A stretch of 64,000 bases of DNA, taken from the NCBI GenBank assembly GCA_965247915.1, contig OZ252048.1, forward strand, positions 744,001 to 808,000, given 5' to 3'. The stretch is from JAKZRT01 sp965247915. GTDB lineage: Bacteria > Pseudomonadota > Alphaproteobacteria > Rhodobacterales > Rhodobacteraceae. Below are positions 54,197 to 63,130 of the stretch, in pieces. Positions within the stretch are counted from its first letter, which is position 1; each line of letters opens with the position of its first letter. The position numbers and the translations under genes were made by a program. The notes under the pieces are model-generated. The model saw only the letters and a list, made by a program, of their open reading frames with translations, was not told the origin of the DNA and ran no database searches.

Positions 54197-54275
54197 ACAC
54201 TGTTGCTCCGGGGAGCGCGAGGGTCAGCGCCCCTCGCCCCGTGGCGACGCCGCAGGCGGCGCAAGTCCAAAGATT

Positions 54276-55658
54276 TCATCCCACAGGCGACCCCCACAAA
54301 TCATACTCCCCGGCCTCCTCAACCTCGACGGTCAGAATATCCCCCGGCGCAAGCCCCGCAAACCCCTCGTCGATAAACAAATTCCCGTCGATTTCGGGCG
54401 CGTCGGCCTTGGTCCGGCAAGTCGCGGCGGCATCGTCGACTTCGTCGACGATGACCTCCACTTGCGTCCCCACCTTGACCGCCAGCTTGGCCTCGGAAAT
54501 CGCCTGCGCCGCCGCCATGAGCCGGTTCCACCGATCCTGCTTGACCTCACCCGCCACATGGTCGGGCAGGGCGTTCGATCGCGCCCCGGCGACATCCTCG
54601 TACTGAAAGCACCCCACCCGGTCCAGTTGCGCCTCGTCGAGCCAGTCCAGAAGGGTCTGAAACTCGGCCTCGGTCTCGCCCGGGTAGCCGACGATAAAGG
54701 TCGAGCGCAGGGAAATGTCGGGGGCGATGCCGCGCCATTCGGCGATCCGGTCCAGGGTCTTTTCGGCGTGCGCGGGCCGGGCCATGCGTTTGAGCGTGTC
54801 GGGGTGGGCGTGCTGGAACGGGATGTCCAGATACGGCAAGATCAGCCCCTCCGCCATCAGCGGGATCAGGTCGCGCACGTGGGGGTAGGGATAGACGTAA
54901 TGCAGCCGCACCCAGGCCCCTAAGCCCCCCAGATCGCGGGCCAGATCGGTGATATGGGCGCGGTGACCGCGGTCCGTCGCGTGGCGGATATCGGTGCCAT
55001 AGGCCGAGGTGTCCTGGGCGATCACCAGCAGCTCTTTCACCCCGGCTTCGACCAGCCTTTCGGCCTCGCGGATCACGGCGTGGGCGGGTCGGCTGGCCAG
55101 ACGGCCGCGCATGCGCGGAATGATGCAGAACTTGCAGTGGTGGTTGCAGCCCTCGGAAATCTTCAGATAGCCGTAATGGCGCGGGGTCAGGTTGAAACCG
55201 GTCGCGGGCAGGAGGTCGATGAACGGGTCCGGGGACGGCGGCACGGCGGCGTGCACGGCATCGAGCACCGCCTCGTATTGCTGCGGGCCGGTCACCGCCA
55301 GCACCCGGGGATGCGCGCCGGTGATATAGTCCGGCTCGGCCCCCAGGCACCCCGTGACGATCACCCGGCCGTTCTCGGTCAGCGCCTCGCCGATCGCCTC
55401 CAGGCTCTCGGCCTTGGCTGAATCGAGAAACCCGCAGGTGTTGACGATCACCGCTTCAGCGCCGGCGTAATCGGGGCTGATCGCGTATCCTTCGGCGCGC
55501 AGCCGGGTCAGAATGCACTCGCTGTCAACGAGGGCCTTGGGGCAGCCGAGGCTGACCATTCCGATTGTCGGCTGGCCCGGGCGCTCTAGTTCCGGTGCTT
55601 GGGCGCGGGCAAGGTCGGGACGCGAGTTGGACGGGTTCGGGGTCATGGGGGTGTCCAT
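54276..55658 (-). CDS. rimO: Ribosomal protein uS12 methylthiotransferase RimO
   Basis: Radical-SAM enzyme adding a methylthio group to Asp89 of ribosomal protein S12. 460 residues. N-terminal UPF0004 domain with three Cys (SLGCPKALVDSE, VIVNTCGFLDSAKAE, GRVIVTGCLGA), radical-SAM motif CNHHCKFC in LKISEGCNHHCKFCIIPRMRG, and a C-terminal TRAM-like domain. The CGFLDSAK and S12-type features favour RimO over MiaB. Start ATG 55658; a second ATG at 55646 is equally possible. Confidence 0.95.
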   Translation of the reverse strand: MDTPMTPNPSNSRPDLARAQAPELERPGQPTIGMVSLGCPKALVDSECILTRLRAEGYAISPDYAGAEAVIVNTCGFLDSAKAESLEAIGEALTENGRVIVTGCLGAEPDYITGAHPRVLAVTGPQQYEAVLDAVHAAVPPSPDPFIDLLPATGFNLTPRHYGYLKISEGCNHHCKFCIIPRMRGRLASRPAHAVIREAERLVEAGVKELLVIAQDTSAYGTDIRHATDRGHRAHITDLARDLGGLGAWVRLHYVYPYPHVRDLIPLMAEGLILPYLDIPFQHAHPDTLKRMARPAHAEKTLDRIAEWRGIAPDISLRSTFIVGYPGETEAEFQTLLDWLDEAQLDRVGCFQYEDVAGARSNALPDHVAGEVKQDRWNRLMAAAQAISEAKLAVKVGTQVEVIVDEVDDAAATCRTKADAPEIDGNLFIDEGFAGLAPGDILTVEVEEAGEYDLWGSPVG

Positions 55659-56009
55659 AGCGAAAGGCGGGGCGGGGCTCAATGGGGGCTCTAACGGTTG
55701 AGAAGTGGCGTATCTTGTTGATAATAAATAACTTATGGAATAAATGCTGTTTTAAAGATGCAAAGTGATTTCGATGGCAGCGGAGATTTCGGGCGTTGTG
55801 GTTGGAGAATTCGTTTTCAATCGGATCACAACGAACCGGGGAACCATTGAACGGCCGCTCCCAGGATTTGGGGCGGTGAGAGGGAAAGAGTTGAATGGCT
55901 TTCCCGAACGTTTTGCTCCGGGTCAATAACCAGGCGGTGAGTGACGATATGGGCGGCAAGAGGAATTTCGCAGCAACTCGACCCAATGACCGCTTGCGTC
56001 TCGTCAGCG
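55659..56009. other. AT-richer intergenic stretch without a recognised gene
   Basis: 351 bases between rimO and a hypothetical gene, with base composition more AT-rich than the core genome. A long minus-strand frame crosses it but lacks a recognisable domain and overlaps the rimO end. Possibly the remnant of a mobile element. Confidence 0.4.
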
Positions 56010-56507
56010 TCAAAGCCAGCCATGAAGTGTCATGGGAACGGCCAATAAGAAACAAGTGATCGAAAGTGGAGCGCGAAGGAAGTGCGGTTTGAACAATTTC
56101 GTCCCCTTCAGCAGATAAGAAAACAACAATGTCGCCACCGCCATCAAGACGATTACACCATAAAAAGCTAGCGTGGGTAGCAAGCTAGTTATGAGTAATG
56201 TGTTGTAGGGGACAATTCGATCATTGAGGCCTCTGCCTAATGTGCTGAATTCTCGCGTCAACGCCCTATGCCAGATGAATTCAACTGTCAGAAATTCCGT
56301 GCAACTTTCAAGAAACCCAAGTGTGTCCTTTGTCAGCGGAAAACGGGCGGTTGCCCCGTTGTCCAGCAGGCAGATTGCAGCCGGCGAATGATTTAGGTCA
56401 TTAGACATGGTATCGGCCACGAAACGATCTAGGGGGAATACCCCCAACTTTCCAAAGACCGTCATCGGAAAACCATCCTCGAGGGCGTCGGTCTGGTAGA
56501 ATGTCAT
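56010..56507 (-). CDS. Hypothetical membrane protein, probably the C-terminal part of the gene at 56559-57518
   Basis: 165 residues with two membrane helices in the last third (NTLLITSLLPTLAFYGVIVLMAVATLLFSYL and SITCFLLAVPMTLHGWL). It is in the same frame as the upstream gene 56559-57518, and the 51 bases between them contain no stop other than the TAA that ends the first. Read-through would give one protein of about 502 residues. No domain recognised. AT-rich codon use. Confidence 0.6.
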   Translation of the reverse strand: MTFYQTDALEDGFPMTVFGKLGVFPLDRFVADTMSNDLNHSPAAICLLDNGATARFPLTKDTLGFLESCTEFLTVEFIWHRALTREFSTLGRGLNDRIVPYNTLLITSLLPTLAFYGVIVLMAVATLLFSYLLKGTKLFKPHFLRAPLSITCFLLAVPMTLHGWL

Positions 56508-56558
56508 CGTATAAGCAGCACTAAGATCAACTGATGACCCGATTGCCCCACTTACAGT

Positions 56559-57518
56559 TTACAGGGCTTGCTCCACGTTCGGCAATTGGTCGTCTTCGGG
56601 AGGCTCAGCGTCGCGAACCCAACGGTTCAGCCCGGTCTTGGAATGCAATGTACGAGCCAGTTCAACCGCGCGCCCGTCGGGAACGTCCTCAAAACCACCA
56701 TGTGCGGATACGTCCAACCGAGAAATAGTGGACAAAATGAGCAATTGAAGGTCGTTTTCGCGGGGATCAATTGTTGAATGGTAGTACACGCTGACGGTCT
56801 GGTACTCATCAGTCACTTCTGTGTCAGGAAGCAGAATTCCTTCGAAATTATCGCTAAAGGCCAAACGTTTCATCGCTTCCGATGAAACAAATTCGGAAAG
56901 ATGATTTGGTAATTCTTCTACCGCGGCAACATTGCTCTCGGCTTTCTTTGCCCTGACAAACATTAACTCCGCCGATGGCCACACGAAATATTGGATCACA
57001 ATCAGAACAAAGATTGCATAGGAAAGAATGAATGTGTTCATTGTTACAAGCAGGTCTGACCCTATGAAAATCAATGAACGGAAAATACTCTTTGCGGAGA
57101 TTGACGCTCCAATGAAAATCTTCGTCTGGATGATTGTGAAGTAGTCAAAGCAAATATTGAAGAGAACGAAAGCTGCGACTACTAGCACCTGCAAGCGGTC
57201 GAAGCGGACATCAGCAAGCGCACCACGGTCAAAGTATATCTGGAATGTGGCCACGACGGTGAACGACGTTACGGACACTAGTGCTGCCGACGCAAAGAAT
57301 GATATCGAGAAAAGCCGCCCCGAAAAAAACCTCCCGAAAACAATGGAATGGGATAGTGACAAAAACCGTAGAAACCGGTCAGTTAAGGTTTTGTCTTCTG
57401 GTTCTCCATCAAGGTAAAGTTCGATCCTCTCCCGTTCATTCTTGCCGATCAGGATGATATCGAGAAACACCCCGAATCCAACCAGCGTCATTACATCTGT
57501 CAAAAAGGACGAGAGCAT
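56559..57518 (-). CDS. Hypothetical membrane protein, possibly split by a stop codon
   Basis: 319 residues with five or more hydrophobic segments in the first 180 residues, then a soluble region (about 185-319). The frame continues past TAA into 56010-56507, so the two may be a single gene broken by a nonsense mutation. Atypical base composition suggests transfer. No motif recognised; function unknown. Confidence 0.6.
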   Translation of the reverse strand: MLSSFLTDVMTLVGFGVFLDIILIGKNERERIELYLDGEPEDKTLTDRFLRFLSLSHSIVFGRFFSGRLFSISFFASAALVSVTSFTVVATFQIYFDRGALADVRFDRLQVLVVAAFVLFNICFDYFTIIQTKIFIGASISAKSIFRSLIFIGSDLLVTMNTFILSYAIFVLIVIQYFVWPSAELMFVRAKKAESNVAAVEELPNHLSEFVSSEAMKRLAFSDNFEGILLPDTEVTDEYQTVSVYYHSTIDPRENDLQLLILSTISRLDVSAHGGFEDVPDGRAVELARTLHSKTGLNRWVRDAEPPEDDQLPNVEQAL

Positions 57519-57740
57519 CAGGCGTCCATGTGAGGTCTGTTGGCTTATAGGGTGTCAGTCGGCACCAGTCGCACATCATATAGCAAACTAATGATCGGTG
57601 GAACCAAAAATTTTCGCTCTGCGTGCACTCTCGAGCCTTGCTGTCTACTTCGAATGACATTGCTGCATCCTTCACAAATGGCCGGAATGGTGAGAGGCAC
57701 CGCATTATCGCAAGAACTGGTCCAACGTCCGCTCTGAGCC
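57519..57740. other. Non-coding stretch left of the IS1182 element
   Basis: 222 bases, AT-richer than average, no gene recognised. It may hold the promoter of the hypothetical gene that starts at 57518. Ends in AGCC, the IS1182 target duplication. Confidence 0.35.
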
Positions 57741-59277
57741 GATTCTGTTGAAAAACAACGTGTTGCAGGTGCAGAAAGTGGCCGTTGTATGTGAGCCCGA
57801 ACACCTTTCTGGTCAGGCTGTTCGCGGTTTCTGCGGTGCAGGAAAGATCTTGGCCAGTTTCCGAAGGTTCTGGGCGGTGGCAGCGAGGAGGAATTCATCG
57901 TTTGCGCCGCATGGGCCGCGTAATCGGAGCCGTCCAAGGCCAAGAATGCGTTTGAGGTGAGCAAACAGCATCTCGACTTTTTTCCGCAGCTTCATCGAGA
58001 TTTCATATTGCCTGGTTTTTGCGATGTCTCGGGCAACTTGTCTGGCATCTTCGTGTTCTTCGCGGGTGATGGATCGGGCATCCATGTTGGGACAGCAGCG
58101 CGCCTTGGACGGGCAACTTTGGCAAGTCAGTTTCAGCGCGCGATACTTGGCAGTGCCTTTGTCGGACGGGCCACGCTTGGGGTCTGAGTAGTTGCGGCGG
58201 AACTGCTTCAACGCCTGTCCCTCGGGACAGATGTACTGGTCGTTCTCAGCGTCCCATTCAAAATCGGCTCGTGTCCAGGTGCCATCGGTTCGGCCAGCTT
58301 TGTCGATTACCGGGATATGCGGAGCGATGCCGCGATCCACCAACCATCCAAGCATGGGGCCTGAACCATAAGCCGTGTCAGCAATGATGCGCTCTGGATG
58401 CAGGCCAAACCCTTCTTTGACCCGATCCAGCATTGTACGCACAGACCCGACCTCCGCCTGTCGGATTGATCGTGTGGCTTCCACGTCCACGATGACACCG
58501 TGATCAGTATCGATCAGATAATTGGTTGAATAGGCAAAGAACGCAGGACCTTTGCGGGCCGCTGTCCATTGACTGGATGGGTCGGAGTGAGACGTGAACT
58601 TCGGTTCAACGGTCGTCGCCGCGCCAAAGGCCGCGTCATCCAGAACGTCGAGATATTCCCGCACCGCACGAGGTGCGTCATCGGGGTCAATCGTGCTGTG
58701 ATCCCAATCTTCTTTGGCGGTGGAGTTCTGTTTATTTGCGTCGGCCTCAATGAGACTGGCATCCGCCGCAAAGCGCTGGCCACTGACCAGCCCCTCGGCA
58801 ATGCAACGCGCCATGACCGTCTCAAAGAGATGACGCAGCAGGTCACTGTCACGGAAACGGCCATGCCGGTTCTTTGAGAATGTCGAGTGGTCAGGCACCT
58901 GATCTGTCAGGTCCAGGCGGCAAAACCAGCGATACGCCAGATTGAGATGCACTTCCTCGCACAGCCTCCGCTCCGAGCGGATGCCCAGGCAGTAGCCCAC
59001 CAGCAGCATGCGGATCAGCAGCTCAGGATCAATCGAAGGGCGGCCGGTTGAGCTGTAAAATGGCGCGAGATGCTGGCGGATGCAGGACAGATCGACGAAG
59101 CGATCAATCGACCGCAGCAGATGATCTTGCGGGACGTGGTCTTCTATCGAGAAGTCATAGAAAAGCGCGCTCTGTGCCTCTTGCTTCGGTCCCAACATCG
59201 CCGCCAATCCCCCGCATCAATGCAGAGATTGAATCAGCGAGATGATCTAAAATCAAGAAGACTTTTTCAACAGAATA
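57741..59277 (-). mobile_element. IS1182-family insertion sequence
   Basis: About 1537 bp. Inverted repeats ATTCTGTTGAAAAA at the left (57742) and its reverse complement ending at 59276 on the right. The bases AGCC at 57737-57740 recur at 59278-59281, giving a 4-bp duplication (5 bp, AGCCG, is also possible). One transposase gene, minus strand. Confidence 0.9.
57813..59207 (-). CDS. IS1182-family transposase
   Basis: 464 residues. N-terminal DUF772 region (LFYDFSIEDHVPQDHLLRSIDRFVDL, STGRPSIDPELLIRMLLVGYCLGIRSERRLCEEVHLNLAYRWF) and the DDE core: FAADASLIEADANK (first Asp), IIADTAYGSGPML (second Asp) and a Cys-rich segment (CQSCPSKARCCPN) typical of IS1182. C-terminal MLFAHLKRILGLGRLRLRG has the third acidic/helical part. 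Intact. Confidence 0.94.
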   Translation of the reverse strand: MAAMLGPKQEAQSALFYDFSIEDHVPQDHLLRSIDRFVDLSCIRQHLAPFYSSTGRPSIDPELLIRMLLVGYCLGIRSERRLCEEVHLNLAYRWFCRLDLTDQVPDHSTFSKNRHGRFRDSDLLRHLFETVMARCIAEGLVSGQRFAADASLIEADANKQNSTAKEDWDHSTIDPDDAPRAVREYLDVLDDAAFGAATTVEPKFTSHSDPSSQWTAARKGPAFFAYSTNYLIDTDHGVIVDVEATRSIRQAEVGSVRTMLDRVKEGFGLHPERIIADTAYGSGPMLGWLVDRGIAPHIPVIDKAGRTDGTWTRADFEWDAENDQYICPEGQALKQFRRNYSDPKRGPSDKGTAKYRALKLTCQSCPSKARCCPNMDARSITREEHEDARQVARDIAKTRQYEISMKLRKKVEMLFAHLKRILGLGRLRLRGPCGANDEFLLAATAQNLRKLAKIFPAPQKPRTA

Positions 59278-59358
59278 AGCCGACTACGCGCCTTTTAGAT
59301 AGCAACATAGAGTCGAAATTTTCCGAAAGGTGGTTCTCGACTGCCTTTGACCCAACAG

Positions 59359-59379
59359 GTCCCGGATCAAGTCCGGGAC
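59359..59379. repeat. Palindromic GTCCCGGA...TCCGGGAC repeat
   Basis: GTCCCGGA-TCAAG-TCCGGGAC, an 8-base stem with a five-base loop, upstream of the lytic transglycosylase. Same type as the pair at 62161-62222. Confidence 0.7.
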
Positions 59380-59474
59380 TGCGGTCGGCATGGCTGGGGC
59401 GCGGGTTGATATTGCATAACGGGGCGGATCGGCGGCAGGCATTACGCAGGGGGCCTCGAGCAGAAGGAAGCCTC

Positions 59475-59960
59475 ATGCGAAATCTTCTTGTTGCCGCCCT
59501 CGCGGCGCTTTTCCTCACCGCCTGCGGCAGCGGTGCCCATGATGCGACGCGGCGCGGGGAACCCGCACTTTATCCCGGCGAAACCCCGCACATTCGCGCG
59601 CTCATCAACCAATACGCCGACCTGAACGGCGTGCCGCGCAGCCTTGTGCATAAGGTCGTGCAGCGCGAAAGCGATTACCGGCCGGGCGCACGCAACGGGC
59701 CTTATTACGGGCTGATGCAGATCTTGCCCGCGACGGCTGGGTCGATGGGGTTTCGTGGGTCGCCCGCCGCGCTCTTGGAGCCCGAGACCAACCTGCGCTA
59801 CGCGGTGAAATACCTGCGCGGGGCGTGGCTGGTGTCGGATGGCGATGAGGCGCAAGCGGTGATGTGGTACGCGCGCGGCTATTACTATGAGGCGCGCAAC
59901 CGCTGTATGCTGCGCGCAACCGGCCTGCGCGACACCGAGGTGCACCGGTATTGCGGATGA
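59475..59960 (+). CDS. Lytic transglycosylase-type lipoprotein (SLT domain)
   Basis: 161 residues. Signal peptide with lipobox LTAC, so membrane-anchored, and a goose-lysozyme-like SLT domain (about 45-150) with catalytic Glu in VHKVVQRESDYRPGARN and GPYYGLMQILPATAGSMGF, NLRYAVKYLRG. Cuts the glycan strand of peptidoglycan. The ATG at 59475 has AAGGAAG upstream. No partner evident nearby; the upstream IS1182 sits 200 bases away. Confidence 0.88.
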   Translation: MRNLLVAALAALFLTACGSGAHDATRRGEPALYPGETPHIRALINQYADLNGVPRSLVHKVVQRESDYRPGARNGPYYGLMQILPATAGSMGFRGSPAALLEPETNLRYAVKYLRGAWLVSDGDEAQAVMWYARGYYYEARNRCMLRATGLRDTEVHRYCG

Positions 59961-59996
59961 CGGAACCTCGGGGTTCGGGAAGGCTGGTTGCGCTGG

Positions 59997-60141
59997 CTTA
60001 GGGCATGATGACATTGGACTGAAACGCCGCCGCAACGCAGCGAGGATCGCGCCCGCCTTGGGGCGGGCAGGCGCGATCCGGGGCTGGTGCCCCGGGAAGC
60101 GCAAAATCAGGGCGATTCAAAGCAATCTCATTTTGCTCTAG
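59997..60141 (-). repeat. MITE-like dispersed repeat, copy B
   Basis: Reverse-complement counterpart of 41713-41880, lacking the extra middle 27 bases of copy A. Shares GATGAGATTGCTTTGAATCG and CTAG at the end, and the two GC-rich hairpins. Lies between the lytic transglycosylase and asmA. A non-coding, structured, repeated element. Confidence 0.8.
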
Positions 60142-60226
60142 TATGCCGCGAAGCGCCTGCCTTGCGCGCATGGCATGGCGGCGCGGGAGGCCTTATATGG
60201 TGTGAAAGATCGTAAAGGAGAACGCG

Positions 60227-62128
60227 ATGCGGTGGGTCTGGCGTGGCTTGGGGGTCTTGCTTGTGCTGGTAGTGGCGGCCGTTGGTGCGCTGTTCCTGAT
60301 CCCGGTTGACCGTATCGCGGCGCTGGCCACCGACCGGTTCGAGGCCGACACGGGGCGTTCCATGACCCTGTCGGGCAGCCTGCGCCCCAGCCTTTATCCC
60401 GACCTGGGCATTTCCATCGGCGGGATCGAAATTGCCAATGCTGACTGGTCCGATCAGGGTCCGATGCTGCGCGCCGAGCGCCTGTCCGTGGCGGTCGATC
60501 TGGGCGCCCTGATCGGCGGCGACATCCACATAACTGGCATCACCATCAACGCCCCGCAGGTGATCCTGGAACGCAGCGCCGATGGCCGCGCCAACTGGGA
60601 CTTCGGCGGCACCTCCGAGGACGACAGTGGCGATGCCGCGGCCGGCGGGCGCGGCTTTGCGCTGGATTTGGCGCGGGTGCAGAACGCCCGGATCACTTAT
60701 ATCGACCACGCCTCAGGCCAGCGCATCGAGCTTGCCGGGCTCGACCTCGCCGCCACGCTGCCCGCAGGCCAGCCCGCCGATATCACCACCTCGGGCCGCC
60801 TGAACGGCGCTGATCTGAGCGTCAAGGCGACGCTTATCGCGCCGGGTGCGCTGATGGCTGGCGGCGCGTCCGGGGCGGTGGTCGCCATCGAGCTGGGCAA
60901 GGCGGTTGCGCGCTTTGACGGGCAGCTTATGGCCCAAGGCGACGCGATGTTTCAGGGCCGTCTGAGCGCCGACATCGCCGACACCGGCGCGCTGATCGCG
61001 GCCCTTGGCATCGATCCGCCGGGCATTCCGCTGGGCCTGGGGCAGGCGGTCAGGGTCTCGGGCGATCTCAGCGGCGACACCGGGACCATGGCCCTGACCG
61101 GGGCCGACCTGACGCTGGACCAGAATGCGCTTAGCGGCGATTTGGCGCTATCGCTGGCCGGCGACAGGCCCCATGTCACTGCCGATTTGCAGGCCGGGGC
61201 GCTGGACCTGACCAGCCTCACCGCCGACGATGGCGGCACGGAGGCGCCCGGATGGTCCACCGACCCGATCGACCTGGGCGGGCTTGATATGATCGACGGT
61301 GACTTTGCCCTGACCGCCACCTCGATCGATCTGGGCACCGTCCAGCTAGGCCGCAGCCGCCTCACCGCCACGCTCAGGGATGGCCTGCTGCGCACCGACA
61401 TCCGCGAAATGGCGGCCTATGGCGGCGCGCTTTCCGGCCAGGTCGCGCTGAGCGGGGCAAACGGCGTCAGCATGGACGGCGATATCACTGCGAAGGGCGT
61501 GGCGTTGCAGGCGTTTCTGGCGGACTTCCTGGATTTCAACCGGATCACCGGCGCCGGCGACATGACCATCGCCTTCAAGGGCTCGGGCGGGTCGGTCGAC
61601 GCGCTGATGAACTCGCTCTCGGGCAAGGGCCGGATCGCTTTCGGCCAGGGCGAGATTCTGGGCATCGACCTGATCGCCATGCTGCGCAATTTGGATGGGT
61701 CGTTCGGGCGCGGCGGCGGGTCGACGATCTTCAACTCGATCACCGCCAGTTTCGACCTGCAAGACGGCGTGGTGAGCAACGTCGATCTGAACTTCCTGGC
61801 GCCGCTGGCCGATGCTTTGGGCGACGGCACAATCGGGCTCGGCCAACGGGTGATGAATTACCGCGTGACCCCGAAACTTCTGCGCGGCGAGGGCGGCGCG
61901 GCCGGCATCTCTGTGCCGATCCTGATTTCGGGGCCCTGGCATGACCTCAACTTCCGCCCCGACCTGAGCGGGTTGATCGACGCCAAGGCCAAAGCGGCGC
62001 TTAAGGAGGTGGAAGCGGCGGCCAAGGCAAAGGTGCAGGAGCAGCTTGACGGCGCGGGCGATGACCTGAGGCAAAAGCTGGAGGATCAGGTCAAAAAGGG
62101 CCTCGGCGGGCTTTTGGGGGGGAACTGA
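60227..62128 (+). CDS. AsmA-family protein
   Basis: 633 residues. One N-terminal membrane helix (LGVLLVLVVAAVGALFLIP) followed by the AsmA repeat-rich periplasmic part; typical VDRIAALATDRFEADTGRSMTLSGSLRPSLYPDLGISIGGIEIANADW at the start and a C-terminal IGLGQRVMNYRVTPKLL with VPILISGPWHDLNFRPDLSGL. AsmA-like proteins are bridge-like lipid transporters between the membranes; the role here is inferred from the family. Good AAGGAG upstream of the ATG. Confidence 0.9.
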   Translation: MRWVWRGLGVLLVLVVAAVGALFLIPVDRIAALATDRFEADTGRSMTLSGSLRPSLYPDLGISIGGIEIANADWSDQGPMLRAERLSVAVDLGALIGGDIHITGITINAPQVILERSADGRANWDFGGTSEDDSGDAAAGGRGFALDLARVQNARITYIDHASGQRIELAGLDLAATLPAGQPADITTSGRLNGADLSVKATLIAPGALMAGGASGAVVAIELGKAVARFDGQLMAQGDAMFQGRLSADIADTGALIAALGIDPPGIPLGLGQAVRVSGDLSGDTGTMALTGADLTLDQNALSGDLALSLAGDRPHVTADLQAGALDLTSLTADDGGTEAPGWSTDPIDLGGLDMIDGDFALTATSIDLGTVQLGRSRLTATLRDGLLRTDIREMAAYGGALSGQVALSGANGVSMDGDITAKGVALQAFLADFLDFNRITGAGDMTIAFKGSGGSVDALMNSLSGKGRIAFGQGEILGIDLIAMLRNLDGSFGRGGGSTIFNSITASFDLQDGVVSNVDLNFLAPLADALGDGTIGLGQRVMNYRVTPKLLRGEGGAAGISVPILISGPWHDLNFRPDLSGLIDAKAKAALKEVEAAAKAKVQEQLDGAGDDLRQKLEDQVKKGLGGLLGGN

Positions 62129-62160
62129 GACGGATTGCGACTAATGCGCATCACCCCCCC

Positions 62161-62222
62161 GTCCCGGGCTTGACCCGGGACCTCTTGCGCCACAAGCGAG
62201 GCCCCGGATCAGGTCCGGGGCG
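62161..62222. repeat. Pair of CCCGG-type palindromes downstream of asmA
   Basis: GTCCCGGG-CTTGA-CCCGGGAC (62161-62181) and GCCCCGGATCAGGTCCGGGGC (about 62202-62221) stand 20 bases apart. Similar to 59359-59379. Such palindromes are common between genes in alphaproteobacteria and can act as transcript-end stabilisers. Confidence 0.7.
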
Positions 62223-62261
62223 CGAAGGGCTCGGCTAAAACGCAAACCGATTTAGTGCCGC

Positions 62262-62813
62262 CTACCGCCGCCTATCCCGCCGCGAGCTCATCGGCTGGAA
62301 GGCCACGCTGACGTGGGCCTCGCAATAGGGTTTGCCCTGTTGCACCGGCAAGCCGCAGAACCAGAAGTCGTCCGTAGCCGGGTCGCCCACGGGCCATTTG
62401 CAGGTTCGTTCGGTCAGCTGCATCAGGCTGATCTTCTTGGACTTCTTCTCAATCTCGCGGACGCTTGCCAGCGCCTCGGGGCTGATCTCGTTGGCCGAGG
62501 GCTGCGGCGGCAGCGGCTGGCCCGCGGTGATGATCGGTTTACGCATCGGCAGGATCGGTTTGTCCGCTGGTTTGACCTCGGCTCTGGTCTGGGTCTCGGG
62601 CTTGGCGGCGGGGCTCGGCCTGGCCTTGGACTCGGCCTTTGAGGCGGCTTTCGGCGCCGCGCCGCCGGTGCGGTTCGACAGCCCCAGCCGGTGCACCTTG
62701 CCGATCACCGCATTGCGCGTGACGCCGCCAAGCTGCTTGGCGATCTGGCTCGCTGACTGGCCTTCGCCCCACATGCGTTTCAGGGTCTCGACGCGGTCAT
62801 CGGTCCAGGACAT
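62262..62813 (-). CDS. gcrA: Cell cycle regulator GcrA
   Basis: Sigma-70-associated transcription factor that activates methylated GANTC-containing promoters in the alphaproteobacterial cell cycle. 183 residues. N-terminal HTH WTDDRVETLKRMWGEGQSASQIAKQLGGVTRNAVIGKVHRLGLS, basic Ala/Lys/Pro-rich linker and C-terminal sigma-binding region with TCKWPVGDP, FCGLPVQQGKPYCEAH. Start ATG 62813. Sequence-level identification is clear. Confidence 0.93.
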   Translation of the reverse strand: MSWTDDRVETLKRMWGEGQSASQIAKQLGGVTRNAVIGKVHRLGLSNRTGGAAPKAASKAESKARPSPAAKPETQTRAEVKPADKPILPMRKPIITAGQPLPPQPSANEISPEALASVREIEKKSKKISLMQLTERTCKWPVGDPATDDFWFCGLPVQQGKPYCEAHVSVAFQPMSSRRDRRR

Positions 62814-63130
62814 GGTGGTTCCTTTGCTTCGCCCCGGCCATCTTAGGCCGTCCGGGATGTTGGGGACAAGCGCTGCACCCGGCGGGCACGAGATAGGCGT
62901 AAACGCGGGCAAAGGAAAGGGGCAAGCCCGCGTAATTGGCTGGACATCGCGCGAAACCGCGGCTAGGCAGCGCCGATGATCAGACCCGCAAATAATTGCC
63001 TGCGACGCCGACGCTGACCGCGACCGGCTTTTGATCCCCTGCGCGATATCGAACCCGCGCATATCTCCAAAACATTGACAGCCATCCGCCGATCCGGCAC
63101 GTCATGGCTTCGCCTAAAAGGACCACGCGC
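62814..63130. other. Intergenic region between gcrA and the aminotransferase gene
   Basis: 317 bases between divergent genes, so it must hold both promoters. GC-rich, no clear motif or ORF of note seen. Confidence 0.4.

Noticed and set aside
55525..56055. Minus-strand frame of 176 codons beyond rimO
   Set aside because: Overlaps the rimO end, lacks a ribosome-binding site and no recognisable domain; kept only as an unexplained stretch.
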